DNA of 64,000 bases from Paenibacillus ginsengihumi DSM 21568 (lineage in GTDB: Bacteria; Bacillota; Bacilli; Paenibacillales; NBRC-103111), in NCBI RefSeq assembly GCF_000380965.1, contig NZ_KB905556.1, positions 1 to 64,000 on the forward strand, in the 5' to 3' direction. This document shows positions 45,030-52,864 of the stretch, piece after piece. Position numbers and translations under genes: made by a program. Each line of letters opens with the position of its first letter. Position 1 is the first letter of the stretch. The notes under the pieces were generated by a model. It searched no databases, was not told where the DNA came from, and was given only the letters and a program-made list of their open reading frames with translations.

Positions 45030-45086
45030 TTTTGAAAATTTGCCGGTGATCTGCCGGCGAATTTTCAGCACCGCAGGCGTCTATAC
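45030..45086 (-). repeat. R1 copy lacking hairpin A
   Basis: Hairpin B (TTGAAAATT with GCCGG/CCGGC apex and AATTTTCA) runs directly from the GCACCGCAGG block into GCGTCTATAC. The hairpin A segment is deleted, showing that the two hairpins are separable. Confidence 0.62.
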
Positions 45087-45089
45087 AAC

Positions 45090-45134
45090 AAAGACACAGA
45101 GGCTATCTCGTGGAGAGAAAGCCTCTGTGTCTTT
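45090..45134. terminator. Perfect 15-bp hairpin
   Basis: AAAGACACAGAGGCT (45090-45104) pairs perfectly with AGCCTCTGTGTCTTT (45120-45134) around a 15-nt loop. Neither flank has a long T-run. It may end transcription of the alpha/beta hydrolase gene 430 bp upstream on the minus strand. Confidence 0.5.
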
Positions 45135-45211
45135 GCTTTGCCGCTTACCGGTCTTGCCAGCCTAGGCCGCCGATGCCAATGCTGCTGCCGGTGCCCGGCG
45201 CTGATGCGGCT

Positions 45212-45330
45212 GCCGCAGCCGACGCCAATGCTGCCGCCGATGCCTGCCGCAGCCGACGCCATGCTGCCGCCGATGCCTGCCGCAGACGACGCCAATGCTG
45301 CCGCCGATGCCTGCCGCAACTGGTGCCGTC
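45212..45330. repeat. GC-rich 34-bp tandem repeat
   Basis: Units start at 45212, 45246, 45279 and 45313 with consensus GCCGCAGCCGACGCCAATGCTGCCGCCGATGCCT, the fourth truncated. Lengths of 34, 33 and 34 bp shift any frame, so it is not a maintained coding repeat, though stretches translate as Ala/Gly-Ile-Gly runs on the minus strand. Confidence 0.7.
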
Positions 45331-45567
45331 ACCGATACCGATATCGGTGCCGATCGCCGCAGCAGGACGCGCAGACGACGCGGCGAAGCGAACCGCTTGC
45401 TCGCGGGCCAAGCCGCGCGTTGCCCCGGCTCGCAGGCCCGGGCGCGCTGATGAACAGCGCCCGCGGGCCTGCCCTGCCGGCGAAGCAGGCTGTACGCTAT
45501 GGCAGCGTCGGTTCATACAGCGCCTGCATGCTGCCGGAAGCGGCGACCTGCCCCGGCGCAGAGCCGA

Positions 45568-46383
45568 TCAGCCGCAAGTATCGGCGAAGCCGCGAACGAT
45601 GTCCGCCAGCTGTTCCGACGCTTCCATCATGCTCATGTGGCCGGCGGTAGGAATCGTATGCTGCGCGATGTGGCTGCCGCTGGCCGAGAACGTGCGCTCC
45701 GGCGCGACGAGCTGGTCCTTCTTGCCGGCCACCAGCAGGACAGGAACGTTCGCCTGCTCCAGCACCCGGTTGCGGTCCGGACGCAATCGCATCCCCTCCA
45801 GCGTGCTGACCGCGCCGGCCGGCTTCGTCCCGAGACCGATCTCCCTCGCCTTCCGCACGGCATCCGGCATCGACTCCAAATGCTCCGGCGCGAACAGCCG
45901 CGGGATCAGCCCGCCCAGAAATACCGGAAGTCCTTCTTCGCGGATCGTCTGCTGGCTCTTCACTCTTCCCGCTTTCCCCTTCTCGTCATCGGGGTAAGCG
46001 GTCGAATGGATCAGCCCGAAGCCGGCCAGCTTGTCCGCATGGCGCTCCGCGAAAGCGAGCGTAATATAGCCGCCAAGCGAATGGCCGAGCATGATCGCCC
46101 GCTCGATCCGCAAATGCCCAAGCAGCCCCGCGATATCGTCGGCGAAGGCTTCCATCGGATAAGCGCCGCCTTCCGGCGCCGACGATTGGCCATGCCCCCG
46201 CAAATCCGGCGCAATGACCCGGCGGCCGGATGCAAGCAGCGGGATGACGTCATCCCAATAGCCCGCGTTTCCGCAAAACCCGTGCAGCAAAATGAGCGGC
46301 GCCCCTTCCCCTTGCCCGGCGTCATAATAAGCGAGCTTCTGGCCGTCCTGCTCATACCAAGCGACATGCTCATTCCTGTTCAT
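45568..46383 (-). CDS. Alpha/beta-fold hydrolase
   Basis: 271 aa cytoplasmic hydrolase: oxyanion loop LLHGFCGNAGYWDDV, nucleophile elbow GHSLGGYITLAFAERH, acid region VLLVAGKKDQLVAPE and a C-terminal catalytic His in TAGHMSMMEAS. It has the size of the esterase / haloperoxidase / MenH-like group; the substrate is unknown. Monocistronic as far as seen. Confidence 0.88.
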   Translation of the reverse strand: MNRNEHVAWYEQDGQKLAYYDAGQGEGAPLILLHGFCGNAGYWDDVIPLLASGRRVIAPDLRGHGQSSAPEGGAYPMEAFADDIAGLLGHLRIERAIMLGHSLGGYITLAFAERHADKLAGFGLIHSTAYPDDEKGKAGRVKSQQTIREEGLPVFLGGLIPRLFAPEHLESMPDAVRKAREIGLGTKPAGAVSTLEGMRLRPDRNRVLEQANVPVLLVAGKKDQLVAPERTFSASGSHIAQHTIPTAGHMSMMEASEQLADIVRGFADTCG

Positions 46384-46844
46384 TCAGATCCTCCCCTTCC
46401 GGCTTTCTCTGCGGTTCGTTTTTCCATTTTATTATACCCTGCTTGTCCGAAAATTTCTTCCGAAACTGTCCAAGCCTGCGCCAGCTGGCGGCGAGCATCG
46501 CGGCGTCTCTCCGGCGTTTGGGACAGCGCAAGCAGCCGGGCGGGAAACGCGGGAGAAGCGCGAGCCCAGCGGGTTGTCCGGTCCTGCTGCCCGGAAGGGC
46601 ATCGCTTCACCGGCCTAAAGATGCATATGCGAACGAACCGCCGCCTTTATCCAGAAAAGAAAAGCAGCCCCCGGGATCGTGCTTCCCAAGAGCTGCCGCT
46701 ATATTGCAGCGATAACCAGGAAGGCCGGCAAAGCCAGCGCATATCGGCGACGAGCGCTCCTTCTCCTACGGAGTTGTGGCCGGAAGCATGCGCGTCTCTT
46801 GAGCCGGGGCCGGCATCATCTTCCCGTCCTGTTATCGGAGCAGA
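46384..46844. other. 460-bp interval, no gene seen
   Basis: Lies upstream of the hydrolase and downstream of the SLH gene, both on the minus strand. Short frames have no RBS. An imperfect inverted repeat around 46664-46706 could end the SLH transcript. Nothing else is recognisable. Confidence 0.4.
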
Positions 46845-47882
46845 TTATTGTGTATCTGTGGGAGCGGGTAAAACTTGTGCTTCTTCGGCAGGAGCAGGCA
46901 AGATTTGCGCATCTTCCACCGGCGCGGGCAAAATGCTTGCGTCCGCCGATTCGCTCGGCAGCGATGCGTTCGGGTCCAATTCGGCAACCGGCTTAAATTG
47001 GGAGGAAACGTACGTTTCCGCCTTCGGCTCGGTGATGACTTGAGCGTTCATGCTGTCCGGAGCGGGATCGGTCAAGGCGTACTGAATAATGGCCTGGCCG
47101 TCCGCGGTGAAGCGAATGCCGGTTACAGCGATGCCGTAGCCCGAGGTCGGTTTTTGGCCGCGGGAGAGAATCACCTTGTTCACGTCTTCATTCACCTGCT
47201 CAACCGTCACCTGAACCTCTTCCTGTACGGGGGGCTTTTCCCTTGCCTCTTGAAATTTCTCCACAAAGCTGACCGCCTTGTGCACCCAGACGGCCGCTTC
47301 ACCGCGGGTCAGCTCCTGCTTCGGATAAAACTTGCGATCCTCACCCAAATCGTAAAATTTGTGCAAAATCAACCGCTGAATGCTGCCGTTGTACTCCGGC
47401 GTAATATCCGCTTCGTCCGCGATCGCCACATACATTTTGACAACCGGGTACATCCCCGTCGTGTCCAGCGCCTGAATGACAAAATGCGCAAACTGCTCGC
47501 GCGTAATCGTCCCGTTCGGATCGACGTCCTGGGGAATGGAAATGCCGTTCAAGTGCGCGATCACGAAAGACTCGGCGTACCATGCATCATTCGGCACATT
47601 TTTGAAGTAGTCGCTGGCTTCGGGCTTTTTGGCAAACTCCATGTTATCGATATTCAGGCCGAACGCCTTCACCAACATATGGATGCTCTGGGCGTAGCTG
47701 ATTTTACTCTTGGGGGCAAAATGCTCCGCGTCCACGCCGCTTACGATTCCTTTCGCTTTGAGGGCCAGGATCGGCCCGCTCTGGTTCTGGTCGAGATCCG
47801 AGAAGGCCATGACCGATCCGGCCGACAACGTTCCGAGCAAAGCGGCAGCGGAGGCTGCCAGCGTCCATTTCTTCAATTTCAT
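46845..47882 (-). CDS. SLH-domain surface protein with PrcB-like domain
   Basis: 345 aa from the ATG of MKLKKWTL (GGTGG 9 nt upstream). A signal peptide (about 1-26, ending SVMA) precedes three S-layer-homology repeats (about 27-75, 92-140 and 160-205: FSDLDQNQSGPILALKAKGIVSGV, NDAWYAESFVIAHLNGISIP, KFYDLGEDRKFYPKQELTRGEAAVW), which anchor to pyruvylated wall polymers. A PrcB-like domain follows (about 225-300, GYGIAVTGIRFTADGQAIIQYALTDP). The tail has three LPAP repeats (ILPAPVEDA, ILPAPAEEA, VLPAPTDTQ). An R1 copy lies directly upstream, in the leader. Confidence 0.86.
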   Translation of the reverse strand: MKLKKWTLAASAAALLGTLSAGSVMAFSDLDQNQSGPILALKAKGIVSGVDAEHFAPKSKISYAQSIHMLVKAFGLNIDNMEFAKKPEASDYFKNVPNDAWYAESFVIAHLNGISIPQDVDPNGTITREQFAHFVIQALDTTGMYPVVKMYVAIADEADITPEYNGSIQRLILHKFYDLGEDRKFYPKQELTRGEAAVWVHKAVSFVEKFQEAREKPPVQEEVQVTVEQVNEDVNKVILSRGQKPTSGYGIAVTGIRFTADGQAIIQYALTDPAPDSMNAQVITEPKAETYVSSQFKPVAELDPNASLPSESADASILPAPVEDAQILPAPAEEAQVLPAPTDTQ

Positions 47883-47897
47883 CAACATGTTCCACCT

Positions 47898-48006
47898 TTC
47901 AAAATATAGTATGGAAACGCCTATGACGAACAATTCCTGCCGTCATCGGTCGTCACCCGCGGTATTGAAAATTCAGCTTGCAAATAAAGCTGATTTTTCA
48001 AATAGA
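47898..48006 (+). repeat. R1 interspersed palindromic repeat
   Basis: Forward copy: TTTCAAAATATAGTATGGAAACGCC, hairpin A (TATGACGAACAATTCCTGCCGTCATCG), GTCGTCACCCGCGG, and hairpin B with an apical CAGCT/AGCTG stem between TTGAAAATT and TTTTTCAA. It starts 16 bp before the SLH gene, overlapping that gene's 5' leader. Confidence 0.75.
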
Positions 48007-48423
48007 TTGCAATCTTTTCCTGACAAACTCATGAGTACTCTCTAAACGCTCCGAAACGGCAAAATGTTGCAGCCATCTTGCAATTTATCGTTTCAAGCAA
48101 GCGAAATTCCCTTTCATCCCGTATTCCTTTTGCCGCTGTACTGTGTTAAAATTTTCGGGGGCCGACCGAAAAATGTCGGTTTTTGTAGAATGCGGTACGG
48201 CACAGCCGACTGCGTTGTCATCGCTCTTTGAAAAAGTGGATACGGCTGACGGCGACACAGGGCAGCCCGTTGGCTTCAGGCGCAGGTTGTCCGTCTTGCC
48301 ACAGCCCTATTCAAGCGGGTTTGCGCGACAAAGCGGGCCAGATCCTTGCCGCGCTTCGCCGGAGCAACGCCTGCGTTCCCGAAAAGGCGCTTCCGTGCAG
48401 CCGCGGGCCGGCTAAAAAAAGGA

Positions 48424-48452
48424 TTGACCCTCGTACAAAAATTGTGTACTAT
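48424..48452 (+). promoter_or_regulatory. Sigma-A promoter of the ribose-type importer
   Basis: -35 TTGACC (48424-48429), a 17-bp spacer and -10 TACTAT (48447-48452), giving a start near 48460 and a leader of about 55 nt. Confidence 0.75.
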
Positions 48453-48512
48453 GATTAACACCTAGTATCCTAATCGGGTTTATAGAATTAGTGGGGGAGG
48501 CAAGCCAGCAAC

Positions 48513-49610
48513 ATGGCAACCATCAGAAGAAGCATACTTATCGTACTTACACTTGTCCTTTCGATCGGACTCGCTGCCTGCGGCGCGAAGCCGGCCGAAC
48601 AGCCAAGCGACAGCGGCGGACAGCAAGGCGCGCAAGCAGGCGGAGAAAACTCGCTTGCCGGCAAGAAGATCGCCCTGATCATGCAAATCAACCTGGGCAC
48701 CTTCTCGTCGCAGTACATCGAAGGCGTGAAGGAGCAGGTCGAGAAGTTCGGGGGCAAACTGACCGTCTTTACGGCTGACGGCGACCTCGCCAAAATGTCC
48801 TCCAATCTCGATGCCGCCATCAACCAGCGGTTCGACGGCATTCTGATCGATCATGGTACAGCCGAGGCGCTGGATGCCGGTCTTAAGAAGGCGCTGGAGA
48901 GAAATATTCCGGTCGTAGCGTTTGACGCCGCGGTCGACTTGCCGGGCATTACCGTTCTGGAGCAGGCCGACCAGAAGCTGGCGGAAATGACGCTGAACAA
49001 GATGTCTGAGGATATCGGCGGCAAAGGCAACATCGTCAAAATTTGGGTAGCCGGATTCGCCCCGATGGAACGCCGGCAAATCGCTTATCAGGAATTCATG
49101 GACAAGAACAAGGACATCCAGGAAATCGCTGCATTCGGAGCCGCAACGCAAAACACGGCGCTCGATACGCAATCTCAAATGGAAGCGATTCTGAAGAAGT
49201 ACCCGAACAAAGGCGACATTACCGCCGTATGGGCTTCCTGGGACGAATTCGCCAAAGGCGCGGCGCGGGCCATTCAGCAGGCCGGCCGTACGGAGATCAA
49301 AGTATACGGCATCGATATGAGCGACGAAGATCTGCAGATGATCCAGGACCCGCAAAATCCGTGGGTCGCTTCCGCAGCCGTCGATACGATGGATATCGGA
49401 CGCATTCAGGTTCGCTACTTGTACCAGAAGCTTCACGGCGATCAGACGCCGCAAAAAGTGGTGCTTGAGCCGGTGCTGATTACGCGCGACAAGCTGCCGA
49501 AAGAGCAAATTTCCACGGCTCAGCTCAGCGAGCATGTGGAAGGCTGGGGCAGCAGCCAGCAAGGCTACACCGACTGGATGAAGGAGCTTGAGGCGTCAAT
49601 CTCCAAGTAA
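48513..49610 (+). CDS. Sugar ABC transporter substrate-binding lipoprotein (ribose type)
   Basis: 365 aa. Signal with lipobox LSIGLAAC (Cys about 22), a Gln/Gly-rich linker, and a periplasmic-binding type 1 fold from about 50 (KKIALIMQINLGTFSSQYIEGVKEQVEKFGG ... FDGILIDHGTAEALDAGLKKALERNIPVVAFDAAV). It delivers a monosaccharide or similar ligand to the RbsA/RbsC-like proteins downstream. The sugar is not assignable, as no metabolic gene is linked. A hairpin lies between it and the ATPase gene. Confidence 0.9.
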   Translation: MATIRRSILIVLTLVLSIGLAACGAKPAEQPSDSGGQQGAQAGGENSLAGKKIALIMQINLGTFSSQYIEGVKEQVEKFGGKLTVFTADGDLAKMSSNLDAAINQRFDGILIDHGTAEALDAGLKKALERNIPVVAFDAAVDLPGITVLEQADQKLAEMTLNKMSEDIGGKGNIVKIWVAGFAPMERRQIAYQEFMDKNKDIQEIAAFGAATQNTALDTQSQMEAILKKYPNKGDITAVWASWDEFAKGAARAIQQAGRTEIKVYGIDMSDEDLQMIQDPQNPWVASAAVDTMDIGRIQVRYLYQKLHGDQTPQKVVLEPVLITRDKLPKEQISTAQLSEHVEGWGSSQQGYTDWMKELEASISK

Positions 49611-49681
49611 ACCGGACAAACCGGCGAGGAAGCTTAGCGATCTCAACCTCATAACTTTAAGCAGCGACTGAGCTTCATCCG

Positions 49682-49714
49682 TCCCATCGGCCCTTAAGCG
49701 GCCGGTGGGATTTT
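49682..49714 (+). terminator. Intra-operon attenuator after the binding-protein gene
   Basis: TCCCATCGGCC (49682-49692) pairs with GGCCGGTGGGA (49700-49710, one G-U) and is followed by TTTT. Partial termination here would explain a higher yield of the binding protein than of the membrane parts, as in many importers. Confidence 0.7.
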
Positions 49715-49796
49715 CCGTTGCGCGAAAAGCGCAGGATGGAGGAGCTGCAACGCGAGGAGCTCGATTTCCACAATGACTGGCAAGGAGCGTGAATTC

Positions 49797-51323
49797 ATGT
49801 CCGAGTCGAATAACGCCAGCCTGCTGCAAATGACAGGCATCTCCAAATCGTTCCCGGGCGTCCGGGCACTGCAGCAGGTCGATTTCGAGGCGCGCGGCGG
49901 CGAGGTGCACGCTTTGCTCGGCGCGAACGGAGCCGGCAAAAGCACACTGATGAAAATTTTATCGGGCGCCTATACCCCCGATGAAGGGCAGATCCGGATC
50001 GACGGCTGCAGCCACAAGTTTCACCGCCCGCTGGATGCGATCGCCAGCGGTATTCAATGCGTCTATCAGGAAGTGGATACGGCGATCGTCCCGACGCTGT
50101 CGGTCGCCGAGAACATCATGCTCGACCGGATCGCCTCCGGGCGCGGCTGGCTCGATTGGCGCCGGGTGAATCGGGAAGCTGCCGAGGCGCTGGCCGGCAT
50201 CGGACTGCCCGGGCTTGAAGTAAGCAAGCCGGCTGGCGAGCTGCCGATCGCCCACAAGCAGCTGCTGCTCATTGCCCGGGCGCTCGTGCAGCAGGCCAAG
50301 TTCATCATCTTCGACGAGCCGACCGCGCCGCTCAGCGACGAGGAGGCCGACCGGCTGTTCGAGATTATGGAGCGGCTGAAGCAGGACGGCGTCGGCTGCA
50401 TCTTCATCTCCCACCGGCTGCACGAAGTATTCCGCATCTCCGACCGCGTCACGGTAATGCGCGACGGGCGGCGCGTCTCGACCCGCCTCGCCGCCGAGAC
50501 GAACGCCAAGGCGGTCGTCGAAGAAATGCTCGGCAAGACGTTCGAGGAAGAATTCCCGAAGGTCCAGGTGCCGATCGGCGAGACGCTGCTCGAGGCGCGC
50601 GGCATCCGCTACGGCACCAAGGTGCGCGGCGTCGATCTGACCGTCCGCAGCGGCGAAATCGTCGGCATCGCCGGACTGGTCGGCGCGGGCAAGACCGAGC
50701 TGTCCCGCGCGCTGTTCGGCGCCGAGCCGCTCGACGCCGGCGAAATACGCCTGAACGGCCGCCTGCTGAAGCTGTCCGAGCCGAAGGATGCGGTCCGCGC
50801 CGGGCTGGCGCTCATCCCGGAGGAACGCCGCAAGCAGGGCATCCTGGTCGAGCAGTCGGTCAAGCATAACCTGTCGCTTCCGCTGCTCGAACGGCTCAGC
50901 CGCTTCGGCTTCGTAGGCCGCCGGGCAGAGTCGGACAACGCTGTCGCCCGCATCGGCGAGCTGGGCATTCAGCCTCCGCTGCCGGAGCAGGCGGTGCAAT
51001 ATTTGAGCGGCGGCAACCAGCAGAAGGTAGCCGTCGGCAAGTGGCTGCCGACCGACGCGCAGGTCTATTTGTTCGACGAGCCGACCAAAGGGGTCGACGT
51101 CGGAGCCAAAAGCGATATTTTCCGCCTGATCGGCCGCCTTGCCGCGGAAGGCAAAGGCATCGTCTATTTGTCCTGCGAGCTGCAGGAAATTTTGGGCATT
51201 GCCGACCGCATCCTCGTCATGAGCTACGGCCGGATCGTCAAGGAACTGCGGCGCGACGAAGCGACCCAGGAAACCATTCTATATTACGCCAGCGCAGGGG
51301 AGGAGCAGGATGTTGAAGGATAA
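49797..51323 (+). CDS. Sugar ABC transporter ATP-binding protein (RbsA-like)
   Basis: 508 aa with two ABC cassettes, from the ATG of MSESNNAS (AAGGAG 9 nt upstream). The first cassette has GANGAGKSTLMKIL, a signature-like region LPIAHKQLLLIARALV, and FIIFDEPTAPLS. The second has GLVGAGKTELSRALFGAEP, LSGGNQQKVAVGKWL and VYLFDEPTKGVDVGAKSD. This is the sugar-importer double ATPase. It overlaps the permease by 14 bp. Confidence 0.94.
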   Translation: MSESNNASLLQMTGISKSFPGVRALQQVDFEARGGEVHALLGANGAGKSTLMKILSGAYTPDEGQIRIDGCSHKFHRPLDAIASGIQCVYQEVDTAIVPTLSVAENIMLDRIASGRGWLDWRRVNREAAEALAGIGLPGLEVSKPAGELPIAHKQLLLIARALVQQAKFIIFDEPTAPLSDEEADRLFEIMERLKQDGVGCIFISHRLHEVFRISDRVTVMRDGRRVSTRLAAETNAKAVVEEMLGKTFEEEFPKVQVPIGETLLEARGIRYGTKVRGVDLTVRSGEIVGIAGLVGAGKTELSRALFGAEPLDAGEIRLNGRLLKLSEPKDAVRAGLALIPEERRKQGILVEQSVKHNLSLPLLERLSRFGFVGRRAESDNAVARIGELGIQPPLPEQAVQYLSGGNQQKVAVGKWLPTDAQVYLFDEPTKGVDVGAKSDIFRLIGRLAAEGKGIVYLSCELQEILGIADRILVMSYGRIVKELRRDEATQETILYYASAGEEQDVEG

Positions 51324-52299
51324 GCTGCTGGATTATTCCTATAAGTACGGGGCGCTCGTCATTATCGCCGCCGTCTTCATCGTATTTTCCATCGTGAACG
51401 AATACTTTCTCTCTTACGATAACATTACCGACATTTTGCGGTCGATCTCGATCGTGACCTTCGTCGCCATCGGCGTCACCTTCTCGCAGATTGTCGACGG
51501 CTTCGACCTGTCGGTCGGTTCCACCGTCTCGCTCACAACCGTCGTCGCCGCCGCGATGATGGTCTGGTACGAGCTGCCGCTCGCCTTCGTGCTGGTCGCG
51601 CCGCTTCTCATCGGCGCCGTCATCGGCTTGCTGAACGCGCTGCTCATCGTCAAGGTGCGCATTCCCGACCTGCTCGCGACACTGGCGGTCATGTACATTA
51701 TCGGCGGAGTGCACAAGACGTACACCAAAGGCTTCTCCATCTACAACAACATGCAGATGCAGGACGGCACGAAGGCTCCCGGCCAATTCCTCGAATCGTT
51801 CAAATGGATCGGCCAAGGCAAGCTGCTCGGCATTCCCGTACCGGTCGTGCTGATGCTGCTCGCCGTCATCCTTGTGCATGTTTTCTTGACCTACACCCGC
51901 TGGGGCCGCCAAATGTACGTCACCGGCGGCAACCGCGAAGCGGCCCGGCTGTCGGGCATCTCCGTCAACCGCGTGCGCACGTTCGCCTACGTGCTGTCCG
52001 GCATTTTCGCCGCGATCGGCGGCGTCCTGTTCGCGGCCCGCGTCGGCTCGGGCCAGATTGACGCCGGCTCGCCGCTGCTGATGGAAGCCGTCGCCGCCGT
52101 GTTCGTCGGCTATTCCGTCCTCGGGGCCGGCAAGCCGAACGTCATCGGCACCTTCTTCGGCGCCGTGCTGATCGGCGTGCTGCTGAACGGCCTGACGATG
52201 CTCAACATGCCCTATTACGCTTACGATATTGTCAAAGGAACGGTGCTCGTCCTCGCGCTGTCCATCACGTTCATTCATTTGAACCGGCGGCGAGCCTGA
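51310..52299 (+). CDS. Sugar ABC transporter permease (RbsC-like)
   Basis: 329 aa, about ten helices, with the ribose-permease motifs GVTFSQIVDGFDLSVGSTVSL, TRWGRQMYVTGGNREAARLSGI and AAVFVGYSVLGAGKPNVIGTFFGAVLIGVLLNGLTML. Forms the channel with the upstream ATPase. Last gene of the operon, followed by a terminator. Confidence 0.94.
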   Translation: MLKDKLLDYSYKYGALVIIAAVFIVFSIVNEYFLSYDNITDILRSISIVTFVAIGVTFSQIVDGFDLSVGSTVSLTTVVAAAMMVWYELPLAFVLVAPLLIGAVIGLLNALLIVKVRIPDLLATLAVMYIIGGVHKTYTKGFSIYNNMQMQDGTKAPGQFLESFKWIGQGKLLGIPVPVVLMLLAVILVHVFLTYTRWGRQMYVTGGNREAARLSGISVNRVRTFAYVLSGIFAAIGGVLFAARVGSGQIDAGSPLLMEAVAAVFVGYSVLGAGKPNVIGTFFGAVLIGVLLNGLTMLNMPYYAYDIVKGTVLVLALSITFIHLNRRRA

Positions 52300-52343
52300 A
52301 ACCGGATGAGCCGGCGGCGCCACGCCTAGGCAGCACGCCTTGC

Positions 52344-52396
52344 AAGCGCACTTTTCGCAGCGGTCACAACCCGCTCGGAGTGCGCTTTTTCCTTTT
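52344..52396 (+). terminator. Terminator of the sugar importer operon
   Basis: AAGCGCACT/AGTGCGCTT outer stem with an inner GCGG/CCGC pairing, followed by TTTTTCCTTTTT. Confidence 0.85.
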
Positions 52397-52537
52397 TCCG
52401 GGCATAAACATATACCTAGATTTGCTATGCATATGATTCCGATGTATAATCGCTTTACAAGGCATAATTGCTTTCATAATGGCAATTCCAATGCCCCAAT
52501 CGACGAGAGAAAGGCGGTGCCCGCGCAAGGGACGGTC

Positions 52538-52864
52538 ATGAACAAAGAATTGATGAAAGGAAGCACAGGGACGATGATTTTGAATTTGCTCCTGCGGCAG
52601 GATCGCTATGGCTACGAGCTGATCAAGGAGCTGGAGCGCGTCTCCGACGGCACATTCGCGCTGAAGGAAGGCACGCTGTATCCGATTCTTCACAGCATGG
52701 AGGCCGAGCGGTGGGTTGAATCGTACTGGCAAGAGGTTGACGGCCGCAAGCGCAAGTATTACCGGATTACCGACAACGGCAAGCGGCAGCTGCAGGAGAA
52801 AAAGCGGGAATGGCGCGTATTCCGCACCGCCGTGGACCGCGTCCTGGGGGAGGAGCCGGTATGA
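52538..52864 (+). CDS. PadR-family transcriptional regulator
   Basis: 108 aa, from the ATG of MNKELMKG. A winged helix (about 8-85) has the PadR signature LLLRQDRYGYELIKEL ... LKEGTLYPILHSMEAERWVES ... GRKRKYYRITDNGKRQL. Typically represses its own operon until a signal arrives. Overlaps the next gene by 4 bp (ATGA), so it probably regulates that SEDS protein. Confidence 0.92.
   Translation: MNKELMKGSTGTMILNLLLRQDRYGYELIKELERVSDGTFALKEGTLYPILHSMEAERWVESYWQEVDGRKRKYYRITDNGKRQLQEKKREWRVFRTAVDRVLGEEPV

Larger units (their letters stand above)
44421..45567. other. 1.1-kb repeat island
   Basis: In order: R5 (44450-44570), R1 (44604-44699) fused to R4 (44693-44795), R3 (44783-45024), a hairpin-B-only R1 (45030-45086), a 15-bp stem hairpin (45090-45134) and a 34-bp tandem repeat (45212-45330) in a very GC-rich stretch. 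No protein gene is supported. Confidence 0.65.
47883..48512. other. Divergent interval with R1, hairpin and promoter
   Basis: Contains R1 (47898-48006), a small hairpin CCGAC-GTCGG followed by TTTTT (48162-48184) and the sigma-A promoter of the sugar importer (48424-48452). The 48190-48420 part is GC-rich with no supported ORF. Confidence 0.55.

Noticed and set aside
45065-45516. Ala/Gly-rich minus-strand proteins over the GC minisatellite
   Set aside because: Repeat lengths of 33 and 34 bp break the frame, and there is no RBS; treated as a repeat rather than genes.
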